From Varroa destructor (taxonomy: Eukaryota; Arthropoda; Arachnida; Mesostigmata; Varroidae): 64,000 nucleotides of DNA. Below are positions 61,070 to 64,000 of this stretch, piece after piece. How positions within the stretch are numbered: position 1 is the stretch's first letter; each line of letters starts with the position of its first letter. The notes below the pieces were generated by a model. It made no database searches, was not told where the DNA came from, and was given only the letters and a program-made list of their open reading frames with translations. The position numbers and the translations under genes were made by a program. The stretch is from NCBI RefSeq assembly GCF_002443255.2, contig NW_019211454.1, positions 1,625,936-1,689,935 on the forward strand. The letters are read 5' to 3'.

Positions 61070-63880
61070 ATCAAGGCCCAGCTCATATGAAAGCTTGTTG
61101 CCAACCCGTGCCCATATCTACCAAATGTTGGTGGTAAAAGAAAACTCTTCTGTCTGTGGTCTGAGAAACCAGCAGACACTGATCGATGATCCGCGTTGGT
61201 CACACCGCCAGCAAGGGCCGTAGCGTTATTCCTATGCGATACTCGTGCGGGCAGTGAACGGAACAGAATAAGCTCAAGGGTGTAGAAATTTTACACATAG
61301 TGTTGCTTCAACACCCAATATGTCCAACGCTTGAACGATAGTAACTCTTAGCGAATTTCACCAGTATCAATTTGTACATTGATGTAAAGCACATTATCGT
61401 CCATTAGAATGCTCCACAAAATACCAATACGTTCAGTAATTAGGAGAATATAATGTAGATAGTGTATATTGATATATATATTAAAACAACGCATCCGATC
61501 ATATATATAATCACATAGCTATCTGCGTAACGGTGACCTTCTTGCGTCATGTTTCTTTTAAATCATCTTCTTCGTATGAGGAAATTAAAATGGACTTGTA
61601 TACTAAGCACATATCGTCTTTAAAGTCACAAACTGTCTAAAAATTTTAGAACTCTGCTCTTGATGACCCAATATTGGTCAATGTTGAACCTATAGACCCA
61701 TGTTAATCAGGAAACTGAAGAGCACGAATCACCTGGAAACAGACTTTGTAAAGATGACCAAGTTGCAACATGAATGGTATCGGTATCGAATAAGACATCG
61801 ACGTTTTGCTGTCAAAATTTATTTGTACATATATTTTTTAAGTCATTGTCTTCATTATCCGTGTTAAAACATCACCAAAAAAAAGGCGATTTTATCCGCC
61901 ATAGAGAGGATCAATTAAAGTTAGACTATCAGCCTACGGTACAAATAACTTGTGAATAGACCTAGTGACTTAGAGCGAAACAAATGCTAATCTGGCAATT
62001 CGAAAAGTGTCGCAGAGGAAAGCTTCAATTGTAAACGTAAAGACTGCAAAAACAGTGCCTCTATGTAGGTGTGTTGCCTACACATTTTAACAAGGCACAA
62101 CCTGGGCTATACAGCTATCTTGCACTTTCATCCGCAGCAAAAAAAAGGCTTGAAAATTTTATAGCTATGCAGCATGGTAGCAGTCTGAGATGAATTTGAC
62201 TGCAATATTCAGGTATCAGGAACAAGAAGTAGGGCATACTACCATCGTACCTAGGGTGCGAATGTATGTCATGTCACAGTGTGGAAAAAAATCCTCGCAG
62301 AAATGAACATTGATATAATATGTAACGAACGATGTAGATTATTCAAAGTTGTCCTCTATTCATTGTTTAGTACTTGCTCAGAGGGGTCGGAGAAGAAGGC
62401 GAAATGAATCCTTTTACCGCTGCGAAGCTCACCCCATGAACTATGTTACAAGCGACAATTTCATCCATTCAATTATTAACATGGCTGATTATTAACTGCA
62501 CAAGTCTAGAAACGAACTTCTGTCCGATGGACACAACGTGGGGTAAATATGACAGGTAGTCTCCACGACCCACATTCTATCAAGCCTGTGTTATTAGTTT
62601 GTAGAGGGCGATAGTAATAATGTATTCTTATAAATCGAGTGTTTTGATCGAGTCATTATACCACGTTACAAAGTAGTGGACTCAGTAGTAAAAATCATGA
62701 AATAACAGCACAGTTAATCACCATAACTATAATTCTCAACCGGAAAAAAGTCCTTAGGGAATACGCTCATGCTGTGAAATATGCCGTACCTAAAATTGCA
62801 ATTATTTATAAAAAAAAAAATGTAATTTAAGCATACGTATTTTACATAGACAAAGAGAGTTTAATGTAGGGATCGAAACTATTACATTTAAGCATTACGT
62901 CCGACGTCTATATACCAATGATTTACGAAGCCCTATAATATGGTATGCTTCAAAGATACTTCTGTGACAGAACGAAGCCGCATTCCGCGGCAACCATCTG
63001 CTGATAGAGTCCCTTACTCCTCCTGCTTTTTCGCCTGCCTGGTCGTCCCGCAGTTTCTCTTTCTACCGGCGTATCTGTGCCATTGAACAGGATGATGGCA
63101 CGCACACCCATATACAGATGTATATGTATACAAATGTATAGCTACATATATAAATATGTATTTCGCAGGCAGCTGTAGTAGGTGGAGTGGGTTTTTCATT
63201 ATTTCTTTGGCTGTCTTCTACTCGCACTACCGAACTCAGGAGAGAACAAGGTGCTGAATGGTGGAGACGAACTTCGGGAGCCGAGTACTACAAGAAATGA
63301 TCTAGACAGCGGGCGAATTGGGGGAGCAAGGCAGCTTTTTCCTATAACAACCACCCGAAGTACAAATGGGGCTTACGCGTATATAATGCAGTCTAAATGT
63401 GCTCTTTGCATTTATTTGGAAAAAGGGCGCGCTGTCTGAGAGCTGCGGAGCTGGGTCGACGAGGCCAAGACAGGGGCTATTGGGACAGTCGAAACAGAAT
63501 TCGAAAAGAAGAACGCCAAGAGACTCCCAGGTTGAAATTGGGGACAGGGCGACCCGAGGGCATCGGAAAAGGAAACGGGTGTTGAGGGGTCATCGAGCAA
63601 GACGACAGTGAGGAATAGGGGCCTGCCTGCGCGTCGCACAGGAAAGGGGGACTCAGAAAAACGAAGACCTCTGTAGGAAGCAATGACGGCACTTTGAGCG
63701 CGACGCTTGCTTGCTTGCTCGCTCGCTCGCTTCGGTGACCGAGATCGAAGACATCGATGAGCTTGTCGAAAGAAGGAACTGGGAGAGTTCTCTTGCTCCT
63801 GGGAAATCTGGACGCTAAGATAGGGGACAGCAGACATCCGTATACTCCCGATAATAAATTCCCGTAACGCCTTCTGCTGG

Positions 63881-63895
63881 TGCTGCTGCTGCTGC
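63881..63895. repeat. (TGC)5 microsatellite
   Basis: Five TGC units followed by TATTACTACTAG. Confidence 0.9.
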
Positions 63896-64000
63896 TATTA
63901 CTACTAGTACTATGACTGCACCCTAGAGCTATGGTGTTTCCATGGTCTCAAAATTTTCCCGTCCTTTTCGAAGCAATCCGATGGGATACTATCGTGTTCT

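Larger units (their letters stand above)
60592..64000. other. Unassigned; AT-rich then GC-balanced at the end
   Basis: 60,600-63,000 is AT-rich with short frames only. 63,180-63,900 is GC-balanced; overlapping frames of 60-141 codons on both strands there reflect composition, and I recognise no product. It includes a GCTT/GCTC tetranucleotide stretch near 63,707-63,732. Confidence 0.35.

Noticed and set aside
63412..63837. 141-codon minus frame
   Set aside because: Several overlapping frames on both strands are open here because of GC content. The peptide is Ser/Pro-rich without a domain.
1..64000. CRISPR arrays, bacterial operons, rRNA genes
   Set aside because: No regularly spaced direct repeats, no gene-dense same-strand runs and no rRNA-like conserved words were seen on either strand.

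Overview
This window looks like nuclear DNA from a eukaryote, probably an invertebrate animal. In 64 kb no open frame on either strand exceeds 184 codons. With about one stop per 20 codons, chance alone gives one or two frames of 160 codons or more, so frame length says nothing for coding here. There are no operon-like gene runs, no Shine-Dalgarno-led frames, and no rRNA or tRNA that I could recognise. There are many AT, CAG/CTG, GAC and ATG/GTG microsatellites, homopolymer runs, GTAAGT-type splice donors, pyrimidine-tract acceptors and AATAAA signals. An arthropod genome fits this texture, and a mite or another arachnid is my first guess, but the sequence does not prove it. I could not name any host gene.

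Layout. 1-5,000 is AT-rich apart from a coding-like patch at 1,516-1,963, probably a broken LTR-retrotransposon integrase tail. 4,400-9,100 is mixed and ends in a perfect 19-bp inverted repeat at 9,062-9,103. 10,240-10,540 holds overlapping short frames behind a splice acceptor, followed by an (AT)20 tract. 10,660-23,780 has nothing I can assign. 23,781-24,566 (minus) is one reading frame of 262 codons with only three internal stops, probably a decayed gene or mobile-element ORF. 24,600-29,900 is unassigned. 29,942-30,127 is a possible last exon, followed by a pair of hairpins with identical ATAA loops near 30,500. 30,540-43,490 is mostly unassigned, with a Ser-rich frame at 35,416-35,646, two long C-runs near 37.4-37.7 kb and a possible exon with a GTAAGT donor at 40,667-40,850. 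43,495-44,802 has two possible exons. 44,875-52,300 is AT-rich and then GC-balanced, with no gene recognised. 53,980-54,362 and 58,767-59,063 are the best terminal-exon candidates (acceptor, open frame, stop, poly(A) signal). Between them lie a GC-rich island with a (CTG)8 tract (about 55,740-56,110) and a decayed non-LTR retrotransposon on the minus strand (about 58,290-56,950) with recognisable endonuclease and reverse-transcriptase motifs. 60,381-60,591 may be a terminal exon with a hydrophobic tail. A second long inverted repeat (20-bp perfect arms) lies at 61,019-61,062.

The most unusual signal is a set of inverted repeats that nearly all have exactly four bases between the arms. Two of them have arms of 19 and 20 bp, far beyond chance. 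The rest reads as intergenic or intronic DNA with mobile-element debris. I did not find a convincing new multi-gene system.
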